Notes: generated by a model from the letters alone, not told the origin. A stretch of DNA of 53,866 nt from an uncultured marine group III euryarchaeote (GCA_902627615.1 CACOJW010000009.1:1-53866), one strand, 5' to 3'; shown: positions 36,043-43,968, counted from the first letter of the stretch. A program made the numbers and translations.

Positions 36043-36812
36043 CCATTTTAATTAATAACATAGACAATGTACAAATTATATCCCTCAACCGTCCCGAAAA
36101 ATTAAATGCAATAACCTTGGAAATGGCAACTGAATTAAACGAGGCAATCCAAAACGCTGCAAATAATTCTGGTATCAAATGCTTAGTTATCACCGGTAAC
36201 GGACGTGCTTTCTCATCGGGTGGTGACGTAGATGAAATGGGTGAGTACCTGCCTAAGGCAGGAGATCTTTTCTACAAGTTAACTGAACTGATACACCATT
36301 CATTTTCCACTTTGTTGACAATGCCAAAACCGGTTATAAATTCATTGAACGGAATAATTGCTGGCGGTGCATTGGGCATTGCTCTTGCAGGAGATTACAG
36401 AATTGCAAATAAATCAACAAAATTACTAAGTGCGCATTTCAAGCGAGGTTTTGTTCCTGCTGGAGGTGCAACATATATTCTACCAAGATTAATCGGATTG
36501 GCAAAAACTCAAACACTATTCTTCGGCGGAAAAACTCTCAATTCAGATGAAATGTTAGAGTGGGGATTAGTACACGAAATAGTTGATGACGGAAAACTAG
36601 AGAAAAGAACATTGCAAATGGCTAAAGAATTAGCTGCTGGACCTACAAATGCGATTGCTGAAACGAAAAAATTATTGATTGATTCAGATACTCTCTCTCT
36701 TACAGAAGAATTGGCTAGAGAACGGGAAAAAAATAAGAATAGTGGAAATAGTGGGGATGCTGTCGAAGGAATCAAAGCTTTTATTGAAAAGAGAGAACCT
36801 AAGTTCGAATAA
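36039..36812 (+). CDS. Enoyl-CoA hydratase/isomerase (crotonase) family protein
   Basis: A 257-aa crotonase-fold protein. The CoA-binding and oxyanion-hole segments GRAFSSGGD (about 60) and AGGALGIALAGD (about 105-118) are clear. At the positions of the two catalytic glutamates of rat enoyl-CoA hydratase my by-eye alignment shows His (in AHFKRG) and Thr (in AKTQT), so simple hydratase chemistry is doubtful; isomerase or another thioester reaction is possible. It overlaps the carboxypeptidase by 4 bp and ends one base before the tRNA-Arg CCA. Confidence 0.83.
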   Translation: MTILINNIDNVQIISLNRPEKLNAITLEMATELNEAIQNAANNSGIKCLVITGNGRAFSSGGDVDEMGEYLPKAGDLFYKLTELIHHSFSTLLTMPKPVINSLNGIIAGGALGIALAGDYRIANKSTKLLSAHFKRGFVPAGGATYILPRLIGLAKTQTLFFGGKTLNSDEMLEWGLVHEIVDDGKLEKRTLQMAKELAAGPTNAIAETKKLLIDSDTLSLTEELAREREKNKNSGNSGDAVEGIKAFIEKREPKFE

Positions 36813-36888
36813 TGGCGGGCTCGGGGGGATTTGAACCCCCGGATCTGGGTTCGAAGCCCAGCAGGTTTCCAAGCTACCTCACGAGCCC
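36813..36888 (-). tRNA. tRNA-Arg (TCG), CCA encoded
   Basis: Acceptor stem 36882-36888 pairs with 36817-36823; the D-stem is AGGT/ACCT, the anticodon stem CTGGG/CCCAG and the T-stem GGGGG/CCCCC. The seven-base loop CTTCGAA gives anticodon TCG. There is no intron, and CCA is encoded (36813-36815). Confidence 0.94.
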
Positions 36889-36910
36889 TAGTTTGTTAAA
36901 GAAAGGGGGG

Positions 36911-36933
36911 TTTTAGCTTTCTTTGAGCTAAAA
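36911..36933 (-). terminator. Stem-loop after the TraB-like gene
   Basis: The 8-bp arms TTTTAGCT and AGCTAAAA flank a 7-nt loop, starting 2 bp beyond the stop of the minus-strand gene at 36935 and before tRNA-Arg. No long T-run follows on the minus strand, so terminator function is uncertain. Confidence 0.3.
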
Positions 36934-36934
36934 A

Positions 36935-37681
36935 TCAATCTTTCTTGTGTGATAAATCACTTCTGTTTATGACGCTGTCTTTTATGTTGTAATTCACATT
37001 TGTAATGTTTACAGATTTAGGCTCTGTCCTTTGATTACTTAATTCGTGAAATTTATGCTTTTTCATATCCAAAGTCTGCTTCAATTTTTCTACATTTGTC
37101 AAATCTATAATAGCTAAAATTCTTTGTTTACCAAGATTATCAATCAAATTCTGATACATCGCTCGAACTCTGGCATCCTCTAGTTTTGCAAAACCCTGAA
37201 TTTCGCGAATTGAAGACTCCATATTATTAACTATTTCCTCTGGAGTATCTCCTTCTATTCCATTTTTTGCCATATGTCTCTCTAGACGGCCTCTTTTGTA
37301 CAGCTGCCATGTCGAAATATTGGATGTGTATGAATCAGTAAATGCTTCTTCATCCATGTCAATTCCAATTATTTCTATTCCTTTGAAATCTGAAATTTCT
37401 ATTGCTTTAGTAAATGAGGGTGGAGGTAATTTTATTCCATCCTTCCCGACTATTTTACGCAAACTGAGGCCATAAATCTCATCCCATCCAGACATGTCAT
37501 ACGGCTGACCATCCCATTTTCTTGTTCCATCAATTTCGTCGGGACCTAAACTCAAGGCGACCAAATCAGGTTCAAACAATTCTATCTCGGTTTCAACTAT
37601 TTTAGCTTCCGATACCAATCCCTTAATTGTTGACAATATTCGAATTTTAGTATCTCCAAACTGAATTTCTTGGGAATCCAT
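36935..37681 (-). CDS. Unknown protein, weakly TraB/PrgY-like
   Basis: A 248-aa soluble-looking protein that I do not firmly recognise. The FEPDLVALSLGPDEI segment (about 37-51), the IIGIDMDEE segment and a late helical stretch of the RVRAMYQNL / RILAIIDL kind resemble the layout of TraB-family proteins (acidic strand end, R-x3-M helix, hydrophobic strand). The C-terminal 35 residues are polar and probably disordered. There is no signal peptide. It stands between tRNA-Arg and the zinc-finger/UbiX genes on the same strand. Confidence 0.6.
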   Translation of the reverse strand: MDSQEIQFGDTKIRILSTIKGLVSEAKIVETEIELFEPDLVALSLGPDEIDGTRKWDGQPYDMSGWDEIYGLSLRKIVGKDGIKLPPPSFTKAIEISDFKGIEIIGIDMDEEAFTDSYTSNISTWQLYKRGRLERHMAKNGIEGDTPEEIVNNMESSIREIQGFAKLEDARVRAMYQNLIDNLGKQRILAIIDLTNVEKLKQTLDMKKHKFHELSNQRTEPKSVNITNVNYNIKDSVINRSDLSHKKD

Positions 37682-37705
37682 TATTTATTGTAAGCAGACT
37701 GGCCA

Positions 37706-37825
37706 CTAAAAACTAAGTGGTTTACATCTATGAGATTCATAGCAATATTTACAAAGGATTACGGAACAAGTTTTACAATTATTACTAGACAAATCGCCGC
37801 ATTGCTTACAATTGCCAGCGATCAA
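37706..37825 (-). CDS. 39-residue zinc-finger mini-protein
   Basis: A TTG-initiated ORF whose start overlaps the UbiX stop (TTGA). The product has Cys at 6, 9, 17, 20, 25, 28 and 34 and His at 32. The spacing C-x2-C-x7-C-x2-C-x4-C-x2-C-x3-H resembles cross-brace fingers of the HIT or B-box kind, which bind two zinc ions, though the last His-Cys spacing is shorter than usual. Eight potential ligands in 39 residues are unlikely by chance. It is placed for translational coupling to ubiX and would be missed by size-limited gene callers. Function unknown. Confidence 0.6.
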   Translation of the reverse strand: MIAGNCKQCGDLSSNNCKTCSVILCKYCYESHRCKPLSF

Positions 37826-38388
37826 TCACTACCTTCCCATCGTGAGAATATAGCTGAATCGTAACCAAGTAAATCTAATACTCTACCAACGATGAAATTG
37901 ATGTTGTCATCTAAAGTTTTAGGCTTATTGTAAAATGCAGGTGAAGCTGGAGCAATTAAAGCGCCTGCTCTAGATAATTTCAACATATTTTCTATGTAAA
38001 TCATATTCAAAGGAGTCTCTCTTGGAACAAGAATAAGCGGCCTATTTTCTTTTAGCATTACCAAGCCAGCTCTAGTAACCAAGTTATCTGAAATACCTGC
38101 TGCCAATTTACCAAGAGTGGTGCCTGAACATGGAACGATTGCCATGGCCTTAGCTTTGAAAGAGCCCGAAGAAATACTTGCTGCAAGATTACTGTTTTTG
38201 TGTACAACGTCTGCAAGAGCAAGAACCTCTTTCCAACTACGGCCATCTCCTTCATGTTTATTGACTAAACTTGCTGAAGAACTACACGCAAGGTGAATCT
38301 CCACATCAAATTGCTTCAAAACTTCTAACAGCCGAATTCCATAGGGTATTCCGGAAGCTCCCGTGATACCTACAACTACACGATCCAT
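37822..38388 (-). CDS. ubiX: Flavin prenyltransferase UbiX
   Basis: A 188-aa enzyme that prenylates FMN to make the prFMN cofactor of UbiD decarboxylases. The GITGASGIPYG flavin-binding start, the CSSSAS region, PCSGTTLGKLAAGISDNL and RETPLNMIYIENM are all diagnostic. It is transcribed divergently from mevalonate kinase and the UbiD gene, whose product needs its cofactor. TATAAG is centred about 26 nt before the ATG (38411-38418). Confidence 0.95.
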   Translation of the reverse strand: MDRVVVGITGASGIPYGIRLLEVLKQFDVEIHLACSSSASLVNKHEGDGRSWKEVLALADVVHKNSNLAASISSGSFKAKAMAIVPCSGTTLGKLAAGISDNLVTRAGLVMLKENRPLILVPRETPLNMIYIENMLKLSRAGALIAPASPAFYNKPKTLDDNINFIVGRVLDLLGYDSAIFSRWEGSD

Positions 38389-38410
38389 GATAATCCTTGT
38401 TTTGGGGATT

Positions 38411-38418
38411 CTTATAAC
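38411..38418 (-). promoter_or_regulatory. TATA box of ubiX
   Basis: On the minus strand GTTATAAG, centred about 26 nt before the UbiX ATG at 38388, consistent with a leaderless transcript. Confidence 0.5.
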
Positions 38419-38434
38419 CTTTGCTTAATGCCTA

Positions 38435-38467
38435 ACACTTATTTTTGACAGTTAAGCGTATAAGTGT
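38435..38467. promoter_or_regulatory. Inverted repeat between ubiX and mevalonate kinase promoters; right arm overlaps the kinase TATA box
   Basis: Perfect 8-bp arms ACACTTAT (38435-38442) and ATAAGTGT (38460-38467) are separated by 17 nt. GTATAAG at 38458-38464, centred 25 nt before the kinase ATG at 38486, is the kinase TATA box and shares bases with the right arm. A regulator bound here could block it. Confidence 0.45.
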
Positions 38468-38485
38468 GTATATTTCAGAGATTTC

Positions 38486-39409
38486 ATGAATGGTCAGGTT
38501 ACTGCACCAGGAAAAATAATTCTTTTTGGAGAACATGCTGTTGTTTACGGGAAACCTGCAATAGCAATACCTGTATCTGGAATGCGAGCTTCTGCATGGA
38601 GTGAAAGCAGTAAAGAAGGATTGACCATTAATGCATTGGACATTGGGCAAAAATTCAAATTAAAAGATTCCAACAACCAGTTTAGTGTATTAGCACAATC
38701 GGTACTAGCTAAAACGAATTTCAATGAACCAAATTTAACTATTAACTTATCTTCAAAACTGCCTCAAGGATCAGGAATGGGAAGTAGCGCCGCTACTGCA
38801 ACCGCAGTTTGCCGAGCACTGTCTAAGCATTTAGGAGTCGACTTGGAAGCAAATGAAATTTCTGAATTAGTATTTGACGCAGAAAAGATTGTACACGGTA
38901 CTCCTAGTGGAATAGATAACACAGTAATTGCATACGAAATGCCTGTTTATTTTATTAAAGGTAAAAAGCCTAAAACTTTTGAACCCGGAAGAGAATTTTT
39001 CTTAATAATTGGAGATACGGGTATCGAAGCTTCTACAAAGAAAACAGTTAGCAAAGTTAGAAAAAACTGGCAAAAAGAACCAGGATTAATGGATGGCTAC
39101 TTTGATGAAATTGAACGAATAACAGAAAATGGAAAAAAAGCCATTGAAAATGGCGACTCCAAAATGGTAGGAGAAATGATGGATGAAAATCATGATTTAC
39201 TAAATTCCATTGGCGTCAGCCATGAAGAATTAGATAAATTAATTGATATAGCAAAGGATGCTGGAGCCCTTGGTGCTAAACTCACAGGAGGTGGGGGTGG
39301 AGGAAACATGGTAGCTTTAGCTGAAACGAAAAGTGAACAAAAAAAAATATATAAAGCAATAACGGAAGCCGGATATAGGGCTTACCAGACTTCATTTGGT
39401 GAGGAGTGA
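38486..39409 (+). CDS. mvk: Mevalonate kinase
   Basis: A 307-aa GHMP kinase that phosphorylates mevalonate to 5-phosphomevalonate. Motif 1 is APGKIILFGEHAVV near the N-terminus, motif 2 is GSGMGSSAA (about 94-102) for ATP phosphates, HGTPSGID carries the catalytic aspartate context, and motif 3 is LTGGGGGGNM. The HAVVYG variant distinguishes it from galactokinase and homoserine kinase. Its stop overlaps the UbiD gene by 4 bp, so it opens an isoprenoid operon. Confidence 0.94.
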   Translation: MNGQVTAPGKIILFGEHAVVYGKPAIAIPVSGMRASAWSESSKEGLTINALDIGQKFKLKDSNNQFSVLAQSVLAKTNFNEPNLTINLSSKLPQGSGMGSSAATATAVCRALSKHLGVDLEANEISELVFDAEKIVHGTPSGIDNTVIAYEMPVYFIKGKKPKTFEPGREFFLIIGDTGIEASTKKTVSKVRKNWQKEPGLMDGYFDEIERITENGKKAIENGDSKMVGEMMDENHDLLNSIGVSHEELDKLIDIAKDAGALGAKLTGGGGGGNMVALAETKSEQKKIYKAITEAGYRAYQTSFGEE

Positions 39410-40686
39410 TGAATCTAAAAGAATTTGTTGATTTACTAGAAGCAAACGGTAAGCTCAAAAGAGTTACGAAAGAAGTAGATCCTGTATATGAAGTTGCTGC
39501 CCTTATGGAGGATGCTGGAGATACGCCACTTTATCTTGAAAATGTTAAAGGAAGCGTTATACCTTGTATTACAAATATATGCTCCAGTAGAGAATTGGTT
39601 GCTTTAGCTCTTGAATGTGGGCCAAACGAAATAATTCCAAAAATATCTAATGCAATAAATAATCTCAGTGAACCTGAAATAGTTAAGTCTGGCGATTATA
39701 AACAAATCGAGGCAACGCTCGATAATCTGCCCATATTAACTCATCAGAAAACTGATGGTGGACCTTACATTGCATCAGCGATGGCTGTAGCGCATGACGA
39801 CGAATACGGAAGAAATATTTCTTTTCATAGGGCCATGAAAATTGATAGTAAGCACATGGTCATGAGAATTCTTGATAGACATCTCAAAGAATATATGGAC
39901 AGAGGATTGAAGGAATTTGCTTATTGTAATGGTGTCTCAGTACCTGTACTTCTTGGTTCGGCCACTTCCTTTGAAATTGAACACGATGAAATGGCTGTAG
40001 CCAATGCTTTAGCAGAATCTCCTGTGATTAAAGTGGGGGGACACATGGTCCCACAATCTGAAGTAGTCATGATATGTGAATTTACAGGAGAAGTTCATGA
40101 TGAAGGCTCTTTCCTAGATTTAACGGAAACTCCCGATATAGTAAGGAAAGGACCTGTGATAGAAATAAAAAAAATATTTGTTAGAGATGATTCTATTTTC
40201 CACGCACTATTGCCAAGCGGACCTGAGCATAAAGTATTGATGGGGATGCCCCGCGAACCTACAATTTTCAATGAAGTGAATAAAATTGTAGATTGTCATG
40301 ATGTTTTCATGACCCATGGAGGCGGATCATGGCTTCATGGAATTGTTGCTATAAATAAAAAAAATGAAGATGATGGACTAAAGGCCATCGATGCTGCATT
40401 TGCAGGCCACGCTTCAATGAAACATGTCTGGATTGTAGATTCTGATATAGATATTACAAATCCTCAATCCGTTGAATGGGCCATGGCAACTAGATTTCAA
40501 GGAGATAAAGGGTTAGTTGTCAAAACAGGAGTCAAAGGTTCTTCGTTAGATCCTAGCTCAAATCCTGAAACTAGGGAAACTGTAAAGGTAGGGTTTGATT
40601 GTACCATACCTCTAAATCGTGATAAGGAAGACTTCATCAAACCAGAACCTGCACTGAAAGTGAAACTGGAAGACTATCTAGATTAA
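39406..40686 (+). CDS. UbiD-family decarboxylase, probable trans-anhydromevalonate-5-phosphate decarboxylase
   Basis: A 426-aa prFMN-dependent decarboxylase of the UbiD family. The ISFHRAM segment, GHMVPQSEVVMICEFTGEVHDEGSF block and late THGGGSWLHG are recognisable. Between mevalonate kinase and aconitase X, and with ubiX divergent, the best assignment is the archaeal mevalonate-pathway step turning trans-anhydromevalonate 5-phosphate into isopentenyl phosphate. Either ATG at 39406 or 39409 can start it. It overlaps the aconitase-X gene by one base (TAATG). Confidence 0.88.
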   Translation: MMNLKEFVDLLEANGKLKRVTKEVDPVYEVAALMEDAGDTPLYLENVKGSVIPCITNICSSRELVALALECGPNEIIPKISNAINNLSEPEIVKSGDYKQIEATLDNLPILTHQKTDGGPYIASAMAVAHDDEYGRNISFHRAMKIDSKHMVMRILDRHLKEYMDRGLKEFAYCNGVSVPVLLGSATSFEIEHDEMAVANALAESPVIKVGGHMVPQSEVVMICEFTGEVHDEGSFLDLTETPDIVRKGPVIEIKKIFVRDDSIFHALLPSGPEHKVLMGMPREPTIFNEVNKIVDCHDVFMTHGGGSWLHGIVAINKKNEDDGLKAIDAAFAGHASMKHVWIVDSDIDITNPQSVEWAMATRFQGDKGLVVKTGVKGSSLDPSSNPETRETVKVGFDCTIPLNRDKEDFIKPEPALKVKLEDYLD

Positions 40687-42395
40687 TGATTTTAAATTCT
40701 AAACAGAAAAATATGTTAGAAGGTGGGCAAGGACCTACAAAACAAAAAGCAATCCGATTATTAATTGATCTTGGAAAAGCTGCTAATGCAGAGAGATTGA
40801 TACCTGTAGTTTCAGCCCATGTATCTGGAGTCTCGCCTCTAACTGGAGGTGAAGGATTGATTAAATTCTTAGAAGATTTGGGTAGTGGAGAATCAATTAC
40901 AACTGCTGTAGAAACTACATTGAATTCAGCAGGGTGTGATAGAACAAAATTCGAAGAAATGGATATACCTGTAAAAGATTATGTTGAAAAACAACAGATT
41001 ATATTGAGCGCCTATGAAAAACTAGGAATAGATTTGTCACTTTCATGCACTCCGTATGACGACTTGAAGGTCAAGGGAAATGCTTCATGGGCTGAATCAA
41101 ATGCAGTTTGTTTTGCAAATACTTACACTGAATTGAGGACAAATCGTGAATCTGGACTTTCTGCAGTTGCAACCGCAATATGTGGTTTTACACCAGAATA
41201 CGGACTTTTATTAGATGAAAACCGTGCTGCCAATCTAAAAATAAACGTTGAATGTAATTTATCTGAACCTGTTGATTACTCAATTCTTGGCGATTGGATT
41301 GGAAAGCAAATCAAACCAAAATGGAAATTAGAATATGGACCAATCCCCCATATTTTTGGGATAGAAAATTTAGATTTTGAATCAAGGAAAGCATTGACTG
41401 CGGCAGCTGCAAACTACGGATGTCCTCTGCTATTTGTAGATAAATTTACTAGAGAACCTAAACTAACTAAATATCAGGCTGAAATCAGCTTCAAGCAACC
41501 AGATTTAGACGAGCGGTATATTGAATTAGCTCCAAAAAAAAGAGTGGACTTAGTGACAATTGGATGTCCTCAAGCTTCATTTGAAGAGATAGAACGTACG
41601 GCTTACTATCTGGAAGAAAAGAAAGTTAGTGAAAATCGATTATGGGTTTTTACATCCTCACTAAATTTTGAAAAGGCACGAAAGAAAGGATTAGTGGGTA
41701 AAATTGAAGATGCTGGAGGACTCGTTTTAAGAGAAACCTGTCCTGAAGTGGTACATTACAACCACGATAAAGTAAAGCACATCTTAACAAATTCAATGAA
41801 AGCTGAACACTACCTTAAATCCGGTTTAAATTCAATTGATACATCTGTTGCAAACTTAGAAACTTGCATAATGCACGCCGCAAATCCTAAACTATTAGAA
41901 AATATAGAAAATAAAAAAGTTTTAAAGCCAAAAGTAGCATATGAAACCTCAAAAACTTACCAAACAGGCAACTTGGAAATGAATGGTGAAGGGTTGGAAT
42001 CACAGGACTCTTGGGAGATTGAAGGTGAAGCATTGGTGACTGATGTACCAATTACCTTTTTAGGATTTGTAAATAGGGTTACAGGAGTAATTGAAGAGGA
42101 AGGTCATCCTATAAATGGAAAGTCTATGAAAGACAAAATACTCATATTTCCAAAAGGTAGTGGTTCTACAGTTGCACCTTATGTCCTACTAGGCCTATTT
42201 TACAACGGAAACGGACCAAAAGCCATAATAAACACGGATTTAGACCAACAAACAATTCCTGCATGCAGCATACTTGGAGTACCTTATGCTCATTCTTTTG
42301 AAAAAAATCCTTGCCAAGCCATTAATAACGGCGATCAAATTAAACTAAAATTAAATTCAGGCCGTGTTAATCTAGAATGTCTGAAAAGGGCATAA
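40686..42395 (+). CDS. Aconitase X, fused large and small parts: probable phosphomevalonate dehydratase
   Basis: A 569-aa fusion. The large part (about 1-425) is aconitase-X-like, with iron-sulphur-ligand cysteine candidates in SCTPY (about 120), IGCPQ (about 293) and TCPEV (about 352). The rest (from about 440) is the swivel domain normally encoded as a separate DUF126 small subunit, with LVTDVPITF, HPINGKS and FPKGSGSTVAPYVLL. In the archaeal mevalonate pathway this enzyme dehydrates 5-phosphomevalonate. Context between mevalonate kinase and UbiD on one side and DUF1499 on the other supports that role. Confidence 0.88.
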   Translation: MILNSKQKNMLEGGQGPTKQKAIRLLIDLGKAANAERLIPVVSAHVSGVSPLTGGEGLIKFLEDLGSGESITTAVETTLNSAGCDRTKFEEMDIPVKDYVEKQQIILSAYEKLGIDLSLSCTPYDDLKVKGNASWAESNAVCFANTYTELRTNRESGLSAVATAICGFTPEYGLLLDENRAANLKINVECNLSEPVDYSILGDWIGKQIKPKWKLEYGPIPHIFGIENLDFESRKALTAAAANYGCPLLFVDKFTREPKLTKYQAEISFKQPDLDERYIELAPKKRVDLVTIGCPQASFEEIERTAYYLEEKKVSENRLWVFTSSLNFEKARKKGLVGKIEDAGGLVLRETCPEVVHYNHDKVKHILTNSMKAEHYLKSGLNSIDTSVANLETCIMHAANPKLLENIENKKVLKPKVAYETSKTYQTGNLEMNGEGLESQDSWEIEGEALVTDVPITFLGFVNRVTGVIEEEGHPINGKSMKDKILIFPKGSGSTVAPYVLLGLFYNGNGPKAIINTDLDQQTIPACSILGVPYAHSFEKNPCQAINNGDQIKLKLNSGRVNLECLKRA

Positions 42396-42884
42396 ATGTT
42401 CTTAGACACTCTCTTTGGTTTGACCATATCTCAAATACTGTTAACGATTACTATTCTAGTCTTAATTGGATATTTTTTTATGATAAATTTCATTTATTTT
42501 TTATCTCCAAACAAAAAATGGGAGTCCTTCCCAGAAAGGTGTAAAATAAAAACCAAGTGTACTAGAGTAGCTGATTTCAATAACAGAGGGTACGGACTTA
42601 AACCAATCGAGGTAAAAGATAGTATTCATAATGTGCAGAAGAAGATTATAAGCATTATAAACTCAAAACCTCGAATGAAAATAATTAATCAAAAAGAAGG
42701 CTTCATTCATGCAATAGATGTGACACCTTTCTTTCGATTTTACGATGATGTAGCAATTAAGATATTTAGAGAGAATGATAAAACAATAATCTGGATGCAG
42801 AGTCAATCAAGATTAGGACTTCACGATTTAGGAGTTAATGAAAAAAGAATAAAGAAACTCCACAAAGAAATGTCATTGATGTAG
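42396..42884 (+). CDS. DUF1499 membrane-anchored protein
   Basis: A 162-aa protein with one N-terminal membrane helix (about 8-35) and a DUF1499 domain. Recognisable are CTRVAD, the central RMKIINQ block and the ending SQSRLGLHDLGVN. The domain is usually at the membrane surface and its function is not known. It starts on the base after the aconitase-X stop and so belongs to the isoprenoid operon. It meets the acyltransferase gene tail to tail 2 bp later. Confidence 0.83.
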   Translation: MFLDTLFGLTISQILLTITILVLIGYFFMINFIYFLSPNKKWESFPERCKIKTKCTRVADFNNRGYGLKPIEVKDSIHNVQKKIISIINSKPRMKIINQKEGFIHAIDVTPFFRFYDDVAIKIFRENDKTIIWMQSQSRLGLHDLGVNEKRIKKLHKEMSLM

Positions 42885-42886
42885 GA

Positions 42887-43579
42887 TTATTTCTCTCGCC
42901 ATGCAGCTATACGTTTCTTTAATCTTGTAGTGATTTTTTTCTTTTCCCAATAATCTTCACATTCATTTGATAGTTCAACTATTCGAGACATAACTGAATC
43001 AGTAAATTTTCTAAAATTCTCATGGTTTTTTTCTTTGTAATCAAAATAAATAGGATCCCCAAATTTGTAATAAAATTTTCTCCATGGCCGGGGCGCTCTC
43101 TTCGAAACTGGCCAAACTCCGTCCGTTTGCCTTATGGCAACTGGAACAACTGCTGCACCAGTAAGTGCTGCAAGCCTGGCTACTCCAGTCTTTCCCTTAC
43201 CCATTTTACCATCTCTAGAACGTGTACCTTCTGGAAAAATGCCAATAGCTCCACCTTCTTCTAATATCTCTATGGCACCCTTTAGTGCTTCTTTACCACC
43301 TTCTTCTCTATCGACAGGAATTACTCCCACTTGTTTGAAGACTAAACGCCTTATTGCACCTTCAAAATGTTCTTTCTTTGACATATAAGAAACCGGCCGT
43401 TTTGTTGCTGTCATGATGAATGCAGGATCTATGTGGGAAAGATGGTTTGCAGCAATGATCAAGGGCCCGTCAACAGGAATCTTATCTCTTCCTAGGTAAC
43501 GAGGACGAAACATTATCCTCAAAAAAGTTCCTAAAGTCAGATTAGTTGTTCGATACGACAAAGGAGCTTTATTACTCAT
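42887..43579 (-). CDS. plsC: 1-acyl-glycerol-3-phosphate acyltransferase-type enzyme (PlsC family)
   Basis: A 230-aa acyltransferase with the NHLSHID form of the HX4D catalytic motif (about 46), and the FPEGTRSRDG motif (about 115) for glycerol-phosphate binding. An amphipathic N-terminus probably sits on the membrane. I place the start at ATG 43579 because the TATA-like box 43601-43608 is 26 nt before it; a GTG three codons earlier (43588) is the alternative. Ester-lipid acyltransferases are bacterial in type, which is notable in an archaeon next to isoprenoid genes. The acyl donor and acceptor are not known. Confidence 0.88.
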   Translation of the reverse strand: MSNKAPLSYRTTNLTLGTFLRIMFRPRYLGRDKIPVDGPLIIAANHLSHIDPAFIMTATKRPVSYMSKKEHFEGAIRRLVFKQVGVIPVDREEGGKEALKGAIEILEEGGAIGIFPEGTRSRDGKMGKGKTGVARLAALTGAAVVPVAIRQTDGVWPVSKRAPRPWRKFYYKFGDPIYFDYKEKNHENFRKFTDSVMSRIVELSNECEDYWEKKKITTRLKKRIAAWREK

Positions 43580-43600
43580 GATATACACAAATGAAAGCAG

Positions 43601-43608
43601 TTTATATT
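43601..43608 (-). promoter_or_regulatory. TATA-like box of plsC
   Basis: Minus-strand AATATAAA centred about 26 nt before ATG 43579. It favours this start over the upstream GTG and suggests leaderless transcription. Confidence 0.45.
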
Positions 43609-43632
43609 CTTGTTCTTATTAAAATACTAGAA

Positions 43633-43899
43633 TTAAATCAAAGATTGCTCTTCAAGAACTACAGTTTGAACTTCAGGCAAACCATTGAGCGCATTTTCAA
43701 CTTCAGTTGCAAACCCCTCTCTATCAATTCCTAAAATTGCGACCATTATAGCCTTAAGTCCGAAGGCAAAAGGTTTGATTTCATGCGCCCCCAAACTACC
43801 ATCATCTGGTATGACTTCAGAGATCTTTGATACTATATTATCTATATCTGAGTCTGGAGATTCCGGCATAATTCGATATTTTAAGGCAACTTCACCCAT
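43633..43899 (-). CDS. ef1b: Elongation factor 1-beta (aEF-1B)
   Basis: An 88-aa guanine nucleotide exchange factor for EF-1alpha. The ferredoxin-like fold has the IMPESPDSDID start, the KPFAFGLKAI core and the final VQTVVLEE strand. I use ATG 43899 (MGEVALKY) rather than GTG 43905; the length then equals that of other archaeal EF-1B proteins. A minus-strand TATTAATTAA box (43922-43931) is about 27 nt upstream. Confidence 0.93.
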   Translation of the reverse strand: MGEVALKYRIMPESPDSDIDNIVSKISEVIPDDGSLGAHEIKPFAFGLKAIMVAILGIDREGFATEVENALNGLPEVQTVVLEEQSLI

Positions 43900-43921
43900 A
43901 AACACCTTCTTGCAAAGGGCC

Positions 43922-43968
43922 TTTAATTAATATCGGTCATAAATATGCCTGAAGCAGTTCTTATATTA
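43922..43968. promoter_or_regulatory. Divergent promoters of EF-1beta and the signal-anchored unknown
   Basis: TTATATTA at 43961-43968 is centred 26 nt before the ATG at 43991 on the plus strand. TATTAATTAA (43922-43931, minus) is about 27 nt before ATG 43899. Both are spaced for leaderless mRNAs. Confidence 0.45.

Noticed and set aside
36889..36934. Tandem tRNA or attachment site next to tRNA-Arg
   Set aside because: No second cloverleaf, integrase or direct repeat of the tRNA 3' end was found within the window.
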